Positions 35,048-42,769 of a stretch of 64,000 nt of DNA are shown one piece after another (within the stretch, counting starts at the first letter, position 1; the number at the start of each line of letters is the position of its first letter). The notes under the pieces were generated by a model. It did no database searches. It was not told the origin of the DNA and saw only the letters and a program-made list of their open reading frames with translations. Position numbers and translations under genes: made by a program. The DNA is from Hungatella sp. UBA3048 (GTDB lineage: Bacteria; Bacillota; Clostridia; Lachnospirales; Lachnospiraceae): assembly GCA_002367105.1 (NCBI GenBank), contig DFCS01000045.1, forward strand, positions 34,793-98,792, written 5' to 3'.

Positions 35048-36220
35048 TTATATATTTTCATGAAAATCTATGAAATCCCTCAATTCCGGACCGATCAGAG
35101 GGCGGCACCATGTTACAAATTCATTGGTCACGTCGTTTCCCCGCTCGTTAATAAAGCTTTCCGGAATGGCCCGTTCATGGAGCATGACTTTTTCAATGGG
35201 AATCCGTTCCATATGGATGCAGTATTCTCCATCCGGCCTGTCCTCCCGGATAAAGCCGATCATTACTCCGCCCTGGCCTTCCATGGCCGCTTTTAAGGCT
35301 TCCCGCCCTGCAAGCACGGCCTCCTCCCGGTCAACCGGGGACTGCCATGCAATGGAAGAACGTCCGCAGATTCCAGGCTTTTCACTTCTGGCCTTGATAT
35401 CCAGCTTCTGAATCACCAGATTGGCAAGATAGGCGCTTACATCTCCGTAATAGGTTGCCCGCCCGGTCTTATAGATCGGCGGAACCACCGGCTTACCATC
35501 TTCCCCCTTTAAGCCTTCGCTGGCAACCACGACCACACCGCCCTTTTCTTCATAAAGCTTCTTCACATCCGCTAAAAATTCCTCTTCCTTAAACGGACGC
35601 TCCGGCAGATAAATCAGATGGGGCGCATCTCCCGGCTTTTTGCGGGCAAGGGCTGAAGCTGCCGTGACCCAGCCTGCATTTCTTCCCATGGCCTCTATTA
35701 CGCATACGTGGATGGGCAGGGACTTTACATCCATTCCTACCTCTGCAGTAGTAGCCGCAATGTACCTGGCCGCACTGCCAAATCCCGGGGTGTGATCGGT
35801 AATTGCAATATCATTGTCAATGGTCTTAGGGATCCCAACCACCGTAACTCCCGACCTTTTGCAGGCTTCATGAATCTTTCCGCAGGTATCCATGGTTCCA
35901 TTGCCTCCATTAAGAAGCACATACCTGATGTGATATTTCTCAAATATGGCCGGCATAGCCTCATAATCCTCCTTCTCCAGCGCGTACCTGGAGGAGCCGA
36001 TGGCCGTGGCAGGGGTTTCCAAAAGAAGCTTTAGCCTTTCCTCCGGGAACTCCATGAGATCCAGAAAATTCTCTTTTAAAATCCCTTCGCTGCCTCCCAA
36101 AGCAGCATATACTTTATCAACCTTTTTGCTTTCCCTGGCCTCTTTGATCACGCCGTAAAGAGATGAATTGATCACCGCAGTAGGACCGCCTCCATGTACC
36201 ACCAGAACATTGCCATTCAT
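35048..36220 (-). CDS. 6-phosphofructokinase, PPi-PFK-related group
   Basis: 390 aa. VLVVHGGGPTAVINSSLYG opens the fold. LNGGNGTMDT and GIPKTIDNDIA form the nucleotide/phosphate site, EAMGRNAGW and YLPERPF follow. The first motif has Gly at the position that is Asp in PPi-PFKs, while the second has the Lys typical of PPi-PFKs. Phosphoryl donor is therefore uncertain. Start uncertain: ATG at 36220 fits the family N-terminus, with AAGGAGAG about 14 bp upstream; ATG at 36253 and TTG at 36268 are alternatives. First gene of the glycolytic operon. Confidence 0.9.
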   Translation of the reverse strand: MNGNVLVVHGGGPTAVINSSLYGVIKEARESKKVDKVYAALGGSEGILKENFLDLMEFPEERLKLLLETPATAIGSSRYALEKEDYEAMPAIFEKYHIRYVLLNGGNGTMDTCGKIHEACKRSGVTVVGIPKTIDNDIAITDHTPGFGSAARYIAATTAEVGMDVKSLPIHVCVIEAMGRNAGWVTAASALARKKPGDAPHLIYLPERPFKEEEFLADVKKLYEEKGGVVVVASEGLKGEDGKPVVPPIYKTGRATYYGDVSAYLANLVIQKLDIKARSEKPGICGRSSIAWQSPVDREEAVLAGREALKAAMEGQGGVMIGFIREDRPDGEYCIHMERIPIEKVMLHERAIPESFINERGNDVTNEFVTWCRPLIGPELRDFIDFHENI

Positions 36221-36338
36221 ATGTTTGATCCACTCTCCTTCTCGTAAAATCATTTCACTGTATTTCAACGGAACCAGCCGGTCTTCCGTCCTTATGTTAT
36301 CAGCGTACCATATTCTCCTCCGGATTTGTGCAAATTTT

Positions 36339-36367
36339 ACCCAAACGTTTGGGTTTTATGGTATACT
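36339..36367. promoter_or_regulatory. LacI-type operator and divergent promoter
   Basis: A perfect 16-bp palindrome ACCCAAACGTTTGGGT occupies 36339-36354. For the lacI gene an extended -10 (TGG-TATACT, 36359-36367) follows directly, so bound repressor would cover the -35 zone. On the minus strand TTTGCA and TATGGT, about 16 bp apart, could drive pfk with the operator just upstream. The AACGTT centre is typical of LacI-family sites. Confidence 0.8.
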
Positions 36368-36426
36368 GTTTTCATTGATCATGGTTTATAATAACATAAA
36401 AGAAAATTCTTTTCCGGAGGTAGCCT

Positions 36427-37449
36427 ATGACATTAAAGGAAATAGCGGAAGAAGCCGGCGTGTCCATTTCCACCGTATCCAGAGTCGTGAACAAAAACAT
36501 TCCCGGCGCCGCCAGCAAAGAAGTCCAGGATCGGATATGGGAAATCGTCCGCCGGACCGGATACACCCCAAATCCCACAGCCCGCAGCTTAAAGCTTGGA
36601 GAAAGTAAAGCTTCTTTAACCTCCTCCCGTTCCATCGCCTGCCTGTTTGCAAGAACCACGGATACGGTAACTGACTTATTTTTCTCCTCCCTTGCCCGGA
36701 GTATCGAGCAGGAAGCCTTTAAACGAAACTATGTACTAAAATATTCCTTTTCTACCTTTGATATCAGCCACCCCAGCACTTTCCGGCTGATTACCGACAA
36801 CCAAGTAAACGGCGTGGTCATTTTAGGACGCTGCGATAAACAGCTCCTCAGCCTTTTAAAAAAGTATTTCAACTGCCTGGCCTATACGGGCTTAAACAAT
36901 CTGGAAGCAAAATACGATCAGATCATCTGTGACGGGCATCAGGCCGCCCTTGCTGCCACCAGCTATTTAACCGGCTTAGGACATAAGAAAATCGCATACA
37001 TCGGAGAAACCAAAGCGGAAAACCGCTACACCGGATACTGCGACGGGTTAAAAGCCGGCAGGCTTCCCCTTCGAACAGAGTATGTTGCCAATGTGGCCCT
37101 CTCCTCTGAGGGAGGATATCAGGGTGCCAGGCGCCTATTAGAAGCAGGCTGTGACGCTACCGCTTATTTCTGCAGCAACGATATCACGGCCATCGGAGCC
37201 ATGAAGGCCTTTCACGAATCCGGGTTTCGCATCCCCACGGATATCTCAGTCATCAGCATCGATGATATTGACACGGCCCAGTACTTAACACCCATGCTCA
37301 CCACGGTCCATATCCCGGTGGAGGAGATGGGCCAGATGACGGCAAAGATCCTGATCGACCGTATCGAGGGCGGCCACCGTCTTCCCGTTAAAATTGACCT
37401 GCCGTTTTACATTGCTGTCCGTGACAGCTGTGCAGCTCCCAAACGGTAA
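36427..37449 (+). CDS. LacI-family transcriptional regulator
   Basis: 340 aa. The HTH reads MTLKEIAEEAGVSISTVSRVVN, with the hinge helix ARSLKLG, followed by a periplasmic-binding-protein-like effector domain (GVVILGRCDKQLL, AALAATSYLTGLGHKKIAYIG, STVHIPVEEMG). GGAGG precedes the ATG. It is divergent from the pfk-pgi operon with a perfect palindrome between. It probably represses that operon and itself, and perhaps nagA 12 kb away. Confidence 0.93.
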   Translation: MTLKEIAEEAGVSISTVSRVVNKNIPGAASKEVQDRIWEIVRRTGYTPNPTARSLKLGESKASLTSSRSIACLFARTTDTVTDLFFSSLARSIEQEAFKRNYVLKYSFSTFDISHPSTFRLITDNQVNGVVILGRCDKQLLSLLKKYFNCLAYTGLNNLEAKYDQIICDGHQAALAATSYLTGLGHKKIAYIGETKAENRYTGYCDGLKAGRLPLRTEYVANVALSSEGGYQGARRLLEAGCDATAYFCSNDITAIGAMKAFHESGFRIPTDISVISIDDIDTAQYLTPMLTTVHIPVEEMGQMTAKILIDRIEGGHRLPVKIDLPFYIAVRDSCAAPKR

Positions 37450-37467
37450 AATTCGATTGAAGAATTA

Positions 37468-37530
37468 ATGATTATTATAGCTATTGCTGGATTAATCGTA
37501 TTTATCCTGAATTATACACATAAGAAATAG
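37468..37530 (+). CDS. 20-aa hydrophobic peptide, possible type I toxin-like ORF
   Basis: The peptide has a hydrophobic helix (MIIIAIAGLIVFIL) and the charged tail NYTHKK, resembling Firmicute holin-like/type I toxins, which end in basic KK. In frame upstream are codons for SIEEL right after the lacI stop, so a longer form would need a non-ATG start. No good ribosome site is visible. The stop is embedded in competing hairpins (AATAGCCG/CGGCTATT and CCGCCCTG/CAGGGCGG), the layout seen where a convergent antisense RNA overlaps the toxin 3' end. It may be active or a relic. Confidence 0.4.
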   Translation: MIIIAIAGLIVFILNYTHKK

Positions 37531-37588
37531 CCGCCCTGCTTCTGACAAAGTAAACGGCTATTCTTAGTAAAACTATTCGCCAGGGCGG
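37526..37588. ncRNA. Overlapping inverted repeats, candidate antisense RNA/terminator region
   Basis: AATAGCCG (37526-37533) pairs with CGGCTATT (37555-37562). The overlapping CCGCCCTG (37531-37538) pairs instead with CAGGGCGG (37581-37588), so the two folds exclude each other. Read on the minus strand the first hairpin is followed by TTTCTT, a terminator for a convergent RNA. I could not identify a clear minus-strand promoter. Confidence 0.4.
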
Positions 37589-37665
37589 GGAGCTTTAACT
37601 TCCCTTGCTGACTTGGATTTCTTCCAATACGCTTCATTCAATTAACAAGACTGTATGTACGTTCC

Positions 37666-38379
37666 TTATCTCGTATTTAAATATTCCATAATTCCCATGT
37701 GAATCGTCCAGGCCACCCGGTCCTGGTAATCCGAGTTATTTAAAAGAGCTGATTCCTTCCAATTGGTTAAAAATCCGCATTCCACGATTACAATCGGGGT
37801 CCGTACATGTAAAAGAAGATAGTAGTTATCATTGGGCTTTGCCAGCCTTGTATTTTTCTCTCCCAACACATAATCAAACCGGCTCTGTAAAATCTCAGCC
37901 AGTTCTTTTCCCTTATCGGATTTTTTATAGTAAAATACCTGTCCTCCGTATACATATTCCTCATGATAGCTGTTCTGGTGGATGCTGACGGTAAGTGACG
38001 GACTTTCATCATTGATGATCTCACAGCGCTTGCTCATGTCCGCCATCTTTTTTCTGCTGTCTTTTTCCGTATACAAACCGTTGTCATCTTCTCTTGTCAG
38101 AACCACTTTCACGTCAGAAGCTTCCAGATACTTTTTTAACCGGTATGCTATCTGCAAATTTATATCCTTTTCCAGAGTTCCGTCAATGCCGATCTTTCCC
38201 GGATCATTTCCTCCATGTCCCGCATCTATGACGACGACCGGCCTTTCTTTTCCGGCTTTTACACTGACCCCTGCCGTCATCTTTCCAGCCTGACTTGAAA
38301 TTACATATACGAGCACCAGCAAAACCAGTGCCATGAGGGGTTCCCACTTCTTAAATTTCACATTTTCTACCTGATTCAT
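37666..38379 (-). CDS. cwlD: N-acetylmuramoyl-L-alanine amidase, CwlD-like
   Basis: 237 aa. One N-terminal membrane anchor (PLMALVLLVLVYVISS) precedes an Amidase_3 domain. Zinc ligands lie in VIDAGHGGNDPG (His), GIDGTLEKDINL (Glu) and SIHQNSY (His), and the catalytic Glu in VECGFLTN. CwlD helps form muramic delta-lactam in the spore cortex, needed for germination. The adjacent GH18 protein also belongs to a family with spore cell-wall members. Confidence 0.88.
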   Translation of the reverse strand: MNQVENVKFKKWEPLMALVLLVLVYVISSQAGKMTAGVSVKAGKERPVVVIDAGHGGNDPGKIGIDGTLEKDINLQIAYRLKKYLEASDVKVVLTREDDNGLYTEKDSRKKMADMSKRCEIINDESPSLTVSIHQNSYHEEYVYGGQVFYYKKSDKGKELAEILQSRFDYVLGEKNTRLAKPNDNYYLLLHVRTPIVIVECGFLTNWKESALLNNSDYQDRVAWTIHMGIMEYLNTR

Positions 38380-38440
38380 CTTCTTAATGAATTATATCTT
38401 TTAGTGAAATAAAAAAGAACTGCTCCCTGCTACTTTCCTG

Positions 38441-39868
38441 TTATTCTGAACTCAATACATTATAGTCTCTTGTCCCATCGTTCGTAATCCACTCCAGGTA
38501 TTGAGCCAGGATACTGGGATACCCTTCCTCTTCCCACAGCTTGTAGCCGGCCTTCGCTTTGGCCTTATCCCGGATGTCTGTAACCGTTCCTGCATAACAG
38601 GCGGCGTTAAGCTCCGCATAAACCTTTGCCATCTGTTCCTTCTGGGATTTAGTCAATCCTTTTAATGTATCAAGCCTCTTGAATTCATCCTGGGCCTGAT
38701 TGTAAAATACCTTACTTAAAAACTTTTTCCCAAACTCATCAAAGTTCAAAAGATTTTTATCAGTGCTTCCCGTCTTTCTTGCCCATTCCTTCATATCCAG
38801 CGGCTTTGTATGATAGCGGAAGCTCCCGTCGTCACCATAATATAAGATCCCATACTGGCAAGGCGGCGTGGATAAGGAACTGGTTACGATCTCATAGATC
38901 CCGGAGTCGCTTCTGGACCTCATAGAGTGCTGCACATGTAAGTGACCGCTTAAAAACAAGGGAACCTCCCAGCTTTCCAGCTGGTCAATAAGCTGTTCAC
39001 TGTGTTCAATGGTGCAGTCCTGTAAGTATACTTCACTTTCATCAAGAAGATTATGATGGCCTACCGGAATCACATTCATCCCCAGATTCCAGGCCTCCTC
39101 CATCTGCTCCTCAATCCAGTCATATGTATCATCCCGAATCATCCCTCCAACCAGATTTCTCGGTTCATACTGGCATGTATCAAGCATTAAGGCTCTGGTA
39201 TAATCATTTACCTGATAAACATAGCTTAAGGAAGCAGGGTCCCGGCTGACCGCCTCATTGTATCCGAAATCCTGGTAAATCTCCTCGAATTCATCCGAAG
39301 TCACATTTTCTGCCCCTAAAAAGGTATCTCCCACAAATTGAGCTGCCTTAGAATTATTAATATCATGGTTGCCAGGAATAACGATTACGGGAATTCCTGC
39401 TTCTTCAATTAAACCAAGCCTTTCGGCAAGTTCTTCATGACTTTCCTTTTCGCCTTCATAGGTTAAGTCTCCGCTTAATATCACCAGATCTGGCCGTTCC
39501 TTCTTTACCTCTTCCACAAAAGCATCCGTAATCTCCCAGATGTATTGCATCACCTTGCCGTCACCATGGTCTATACTGTATTGAAAACCCTTCTGAAAAT
39601 CCGTCAGTTCTCTGGCTAAATAATGAATATCCGTAGCGACAATGATCTTGCAGCCATTGTCAAAGGCTTCCTCAGGAGGCTGCGAAGCCGGGTCCTCCGA
39701 AGTTTGGGGGAATTCTTCAATGGTTGTCGGTTCCGTCCTCGTTGTTTCTGTCTCCTGTGGGGTTGTACTCTCTGCGCTGGTGCTTTCCGGCTCTGTTCCT
39801 TTGAACGAGCATCCTGCCAATATACATACCACGCCCAGCAATGCTGCCAATACGATCCTGCTTCTCAT
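38441..39868 (-). CDS. Metallophosphoesterase lipoprotein
   Basis: 475 aa. The lipoprotein signal ends LAGC and is followed by a Ser/Thr/Glu/Pro-rich linker. Calcineurin-like motifs: IIVATDIHYLA, ILSGDLTYEGE, VIPGNHD, PVGHHN and LSGHLHVQHS. The start at 39868 follows AAGG and gives the clean signal peptide. Exported on the cell surface; substrate unknown (nucleotide or phosphodiester). Its upstream end lies 35 bp from the GH18 gene stop. Confidence 0.9.
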   Translation of the reverse strand: MRSRIVLAALLGVVCILAGCSFKGTEPESTSAESTTPQETETTRTEPTTIEEFPQTSEDPASQPPEEAFDNGCKIIVATDIHYLARELTDFQKGFQYSIDHGDGKVMQYIWEITDAFVEEVKKERPDLVILSGDLTYEGEKESHEELAERLGLIEEAGIPVIVIPGNHDINNSKAAQFVGDTFLGAENVTSDEFEEIYQDFGYNEAVSRDPASLSYVYQVNDYTRALMLDTCQYEPRNLVGGMIRDDTYDWIEEQMEEAWNLGMNVIPVGHHNLLDESEVYLQDCTIEHSEQLIDQLESWEVPLFLSGHLHVQHSMRSRSDSGIYEIVTSSLSTPPCQYGILYYGDDGSFRYHTKPLDMKEWARKTGSTDKNLLNFDEFGKKFLSKVFYNQAQDEFKRLDTLKGLTKSQKEQMAKVYAELNAACYAGTVTDIRDKAKAKAGYKLWEEEGYPSILAQYLEWITNDGTRDYNVLSSE

Positions 39869-39902
39869 AACCTGACCTTTCTGTCTCTTACACGTCTTTC
39901 GT

Positions 39903-41564
39903 TTACTTTTTATCAAGCCGGATTTCATCCCACAAGTCTGACGGTTCAAATCCCAGCTTCCAGCAAGCCACACCTGCCAGACCATACTGCTTTATTAAAT
40001 CCATCTTAAGCCCTATGGACCGCTCTTCTTCCAGCCACAGCTTTTTAAGCCCTTCCTCTGACTGCAATTCCCCGTAATACTGGCCCAGTTCCTCCTGCCA
40101 GTATAATTCCACTTGATTTTCGCTGACCCATTCCTTTGCACGGGCAATGCCCAAAGAGGATGAGGTAACCTTTCCGTCAGGTCCCTCGGTCCACACCCGT
40201 GTATAGAGCGGGATTCCATTGATCACCTTTTCCTTTGGCACCTGGGCCAGGGTATCCTTGATACCGTTTTCCACATATTGAATGGAAGCCACAGAACCGG
40301 CGTCTCCGCCTGCATAATGTTCATCATATCCCATGATAATCACGTAATCAGCCACGATCCCCTGCTCTTTCCGGTTATAGAACTGATTGCCGGGAGCCGG
40401 AACATAATTATCCACGGATAAAACGATCCCCTTCTCACGGCAAGGTATGGAAAGCTCCCGTATGAACTGAACATAATGGACCCCTGCTGCTTCCTTGATT
40501 CCTTCAAAGTCCAGATTAATCCCGTCAAGACCGTACCGATCCACTTCCGACATAAGGGCATCAATCAGCTTCCGTCTGACGGAGGTCTTTGACATCAGGA
40601 TCTCCGTATTTACATCAGGGCTGAAATTATTGATGAGGGCCCAGACCTTTAAGCCCTTGTCATGAGCTTTCTTTACATAATCCTCCTGAGCCAGGGACTT
40701 AAAGTTTCCTTCATTATCCGTAAGCTCAAACCAGGTTGGTGAAATGACATTGACCCCTTTTGTATTGGCGATTACGTTATCAAAAGAATTATTTCCTTCA
40801 AGGGTTGTCATCTGGTGCCAGGCAAGGCAAACCGGTTCATCCATGGAAACATTGGTGTAGACCGGTGCTGCAAAAGTACTTTTAAGAACCTCACTGGTCA
40901 CTTCCCCCAGCCGTTTGCGTTCCACATAGCCTACAAATCCGTCTTCCGTCCGCACCTTATCCCACTTGACCATAGATTCCAGAACAGTGACCTGGCTTCC
41001 TGGAGCAATCCATGTTACGATGGGACTCTTCACTCCGCCTTTTACCCTGACATTTCCCTTTTCGGAAACCAGTGCTTTTTGCTGGGCCTCCCAGTTGTTA
41101 TTAATAAAAATCCGCTTATGCTCAGCGCTGTCATAGGCAGTCACGCGGATATCCGTATAATTTGCCACCAGTCCGACGGACAGATAAACTCCGTTCTCAT
41201 TCACCCAGATCAATGGTTTCCCAGACATTCCGACCGTGGTATGATCCGCATAGACAATGGAGTCCGGCAAGGCATATACAAGAAGATTTTCATTGCTGTC
41301 CCAGTAAAACCGCTCATTTAACATATCATTCACCCACTCAATCGGGAGATAGGTTTGTTCCTGCAGGTAAAGCCCTTTTGCCTCCTGCAGATCCTCATTG
41401 AGATAAAGGGCCACTTCATCTCCCTTTACCCCCAGCAGTCCGGCTATATCTGCCTGTTCCTTTGAGGGAATATACCGTTCCAGAAACCACACCCCTGAAA
41501 ATATGGCGGTCACTAACAAAATCAATCCTAGCGCCGCAAGAACCGGCGCTGTTTTCTTCTTCAT
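39903..41564 (-). CDS. Membrane-anchored GH18-family glycosidase with SH3-like domain
   Basis: 553 aa. An N-terminal membrane helix is followed by a copper-amine-oxidase-N-like segment (about residues 60-180), an SH3b-like domain (SQVTVLESMVKWDKVRTEDGFVGYV) and a GH18 barrel. The catalytic strand reads LDGINLDFEG: the acid Glu is present, while the middle Asp of the usual DxxDxDxE is Asn, as in the YaaH/SleL spore group. It probably acts on spore or wall N-acetylglucosamine linkages. Confidence 0.88.
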   Translation of the reverse strand: MKKKTAPVLAALGLILLVTAIFSGVWFLERYIPSKEQADIAGLLGVKGDEVALYLNEDLQEAKGLYLQEQTYLPIEWVNDMLNERFYWDSNENLLVYALPDSIVYADHTTVGMSGKPLIWVNENGVYLSVGLVANYTDIRVTAYDSAEHKRIFINNNWEAQQKALVSEKGNVRVKGGVKSPIVTWIAPGSQVTVLESMVKWDKVRTEDGFVGYVERKRLGEVTSEVLKSTFAAPVYTNVSMDEPVCLAWHQMTTLEGNNSFDNVIANTKGVNVISPTWFELTDNEGNFKSLAQEDYVKKAHDKGLKVWALINNFSPDVNTEILMSKTSVRRKLIDALMSEVDRYGLDGINLDFEGIKEAAGVHYVQFIRELSIPCREKGIVLSVDNYVPAPGNQFYNRKEQGIVADYVIIMGYDEHYAGGDAGSVASIQYVENGIKDTLAQVPKEKVINGIPLYTRVWTEGPDGKVTSSSLGIARAKEWVSENQVELYWQEELGQYYGELQSEEGLKKLWLEEERSIGLKMDLIKQYGLAGVACWKLGFEPSDLWDEIRLDKK

Positions 41565-41799
41565 CTGTTTTCCTCCTGCTAATGGATCGTATTGTCTTTT
41601 ACCTATACTATCTTTTGGATTATATCATGAGCAAACTCATCTTCGCTCTCTTTTGCCCATTATATCACAATTCTTATTTTTTGGAATTTACATTTTCATT
41701 ACATTACATATCCCCCATTCCCGCCCTGACGCACTGAAACAGCCAGCTTAAGGCTGAAGATGGCATCCCGCATGCGTCCCTTTTGGCACGATCCGGCAT

Positions 41800-42045
41800 T
41801 TACCGGTAATAAACCCGGTCAAATCTTATTTCCCGCAGTTTACCGGTCTCTCCGTCTGGAACAAAATCGGCCATATAAAAACTATCGTCCTCCCTTATTT
41901 CAAATATTTTATTCCAGTCTTTCTCAGGCAGCTCTTCTCCATCTATAATGATGGAGATCCCTTGATCCTGGTATTTTTTAAGTCCTGCCAGATACTGACC
42001 TTTCTCTGTCTGCCCGTTCCTTTCCCTGGCATCTTCTCTTCTCAT
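41800..42045 (-). CDS. Small conserved-looking hypothetical protein
   Basis: 81 aa from ATG at 42045, chosen because GGGGG lies eight bases upstream. A longer frame to 42117 has no ribosome site. The sequence is charged and soluble (GISIIIDGEELPEKDWNKIFEI) with a predicted beta-rich middle. No family recognised with confidence. It follows the degenerate CpaE-like gene and is possibly part of the kinase operon. Confidence 0.6.
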   Translation of the reverse strand: MRREDARERNGQTEKGQYLAGLKKYQDQGISIIIDGEELPEKDWNKIFEIREDDSFYMADFVPDGETGKLREIRFDRVYYR

Positions 42046-42133
42046 CTGCATATCCCCCGTCTGTTTCTCTTTTGTTACATAGGCCGGGGGAGGACCACAA
42101 GGGTTTTGCCGTGACACAATTCCTCCCCGATAT

Positions 42134-42751
42134 TTAAAAAAACTGCTGATAAAAGCCTATGATTTCACCGGTGACAGCAAACACGTCTACTGAAACCGGA
42201 ATTCGGGAGATGGGTATGTTAAGCCTCTTTTCTACATTTTTTCTGGCTTCCTCGCTTCCAAAGGACACGAGCGTCTTCCAGCTCTTTTCCGCTTTTTTCC
42301 CCTTTCTCTCAAACTCCAGAAACGTTTCCATCTGCCACTCGCTTAAGCTCCCGAGAACAAATTGCCTGTCACATCTTAAAAATTCTTCCAGAGTGCCTTC
42401 CCTTACGGTTCCGTAATCCACAATCACAGCCTGGTAACCGGACTTTTTGCACAATATGAGCGTATCAATCCCCGCTCTTTCATAATAATCCGCTTCCAGT
42501 ATATGAAAACCTCCGGACTGGGACTGTTCCTTTGCGCACAGCTTTCTCATATTACGGAAATCCCCATGGCTGTTCCATTCCAAAACCGCACACCGCTTCC
42601 TTAAGACTCCTCCTAAGTAACCTGCTGTCATAACAGTAAAATGGGTCACCCCCACTCCTCTTCCGGTTCCGATGATCCCGATGATCTCCTGGTTGACCGG
42701 CTTTTTACCGGAGCGTGAAAGCTTCCGCACCTTTTTTACCGTTCTATTCAT
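42134..42751 (-). CDS. Degenerate CpaE/MinD-like P-loop protein
   Basis: 205 aa. GIIGTGRGVGVTHFTVMTAGYL aligns with the deviant Walker A of CpaE/MinD-type ATPases (KGGxGxTT), but the signature and nucleotide-binding lysines are absent. VIVDYGTV resembles the Walker B position. ATP hydrolysis is doubtful. The C-terminal domain of the preceding kinase has a related fold and the genes are 18 bp apart, so the two probably form a complex. Function unknown. Confidence 0.7.
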   Translation of the reverse strand: MNRTVKKVRKLSRSGKKPVNQEIIGIIGTGRGVGVTHFTVMTAGYLGGVLRKRCAVLEWNSHGDFRNMRKLCAKEQSQSGGFHILEADYYERAGIDTLILCKKSGYQAVIVDYGTVREGTLEEFLRCDRQFVLGSLSEWQMETFLEFERKGKKAEKSWKTLVSFGSEEARKNVEKRLNIPISRIPVSVDVFAVTGEIIGFYQQFF

Positions 42752-42769
42752 AAGGCGTTTATCCTTTCC

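Noticed and set aside
36339..36354. Catabolite-responsive (cre) site for CcpA
   Set aside because: The outer bases are CCC/GGG rather than the TG/CA of the cre consensus; a pathway-specific LacI site fits better.
42319..42328. GAAACGTTTC palindrome as another LacI operator
   Set aside because: It lies inside a coding sequence far from any start, and its flanks do not match the CCC/GGG arms.
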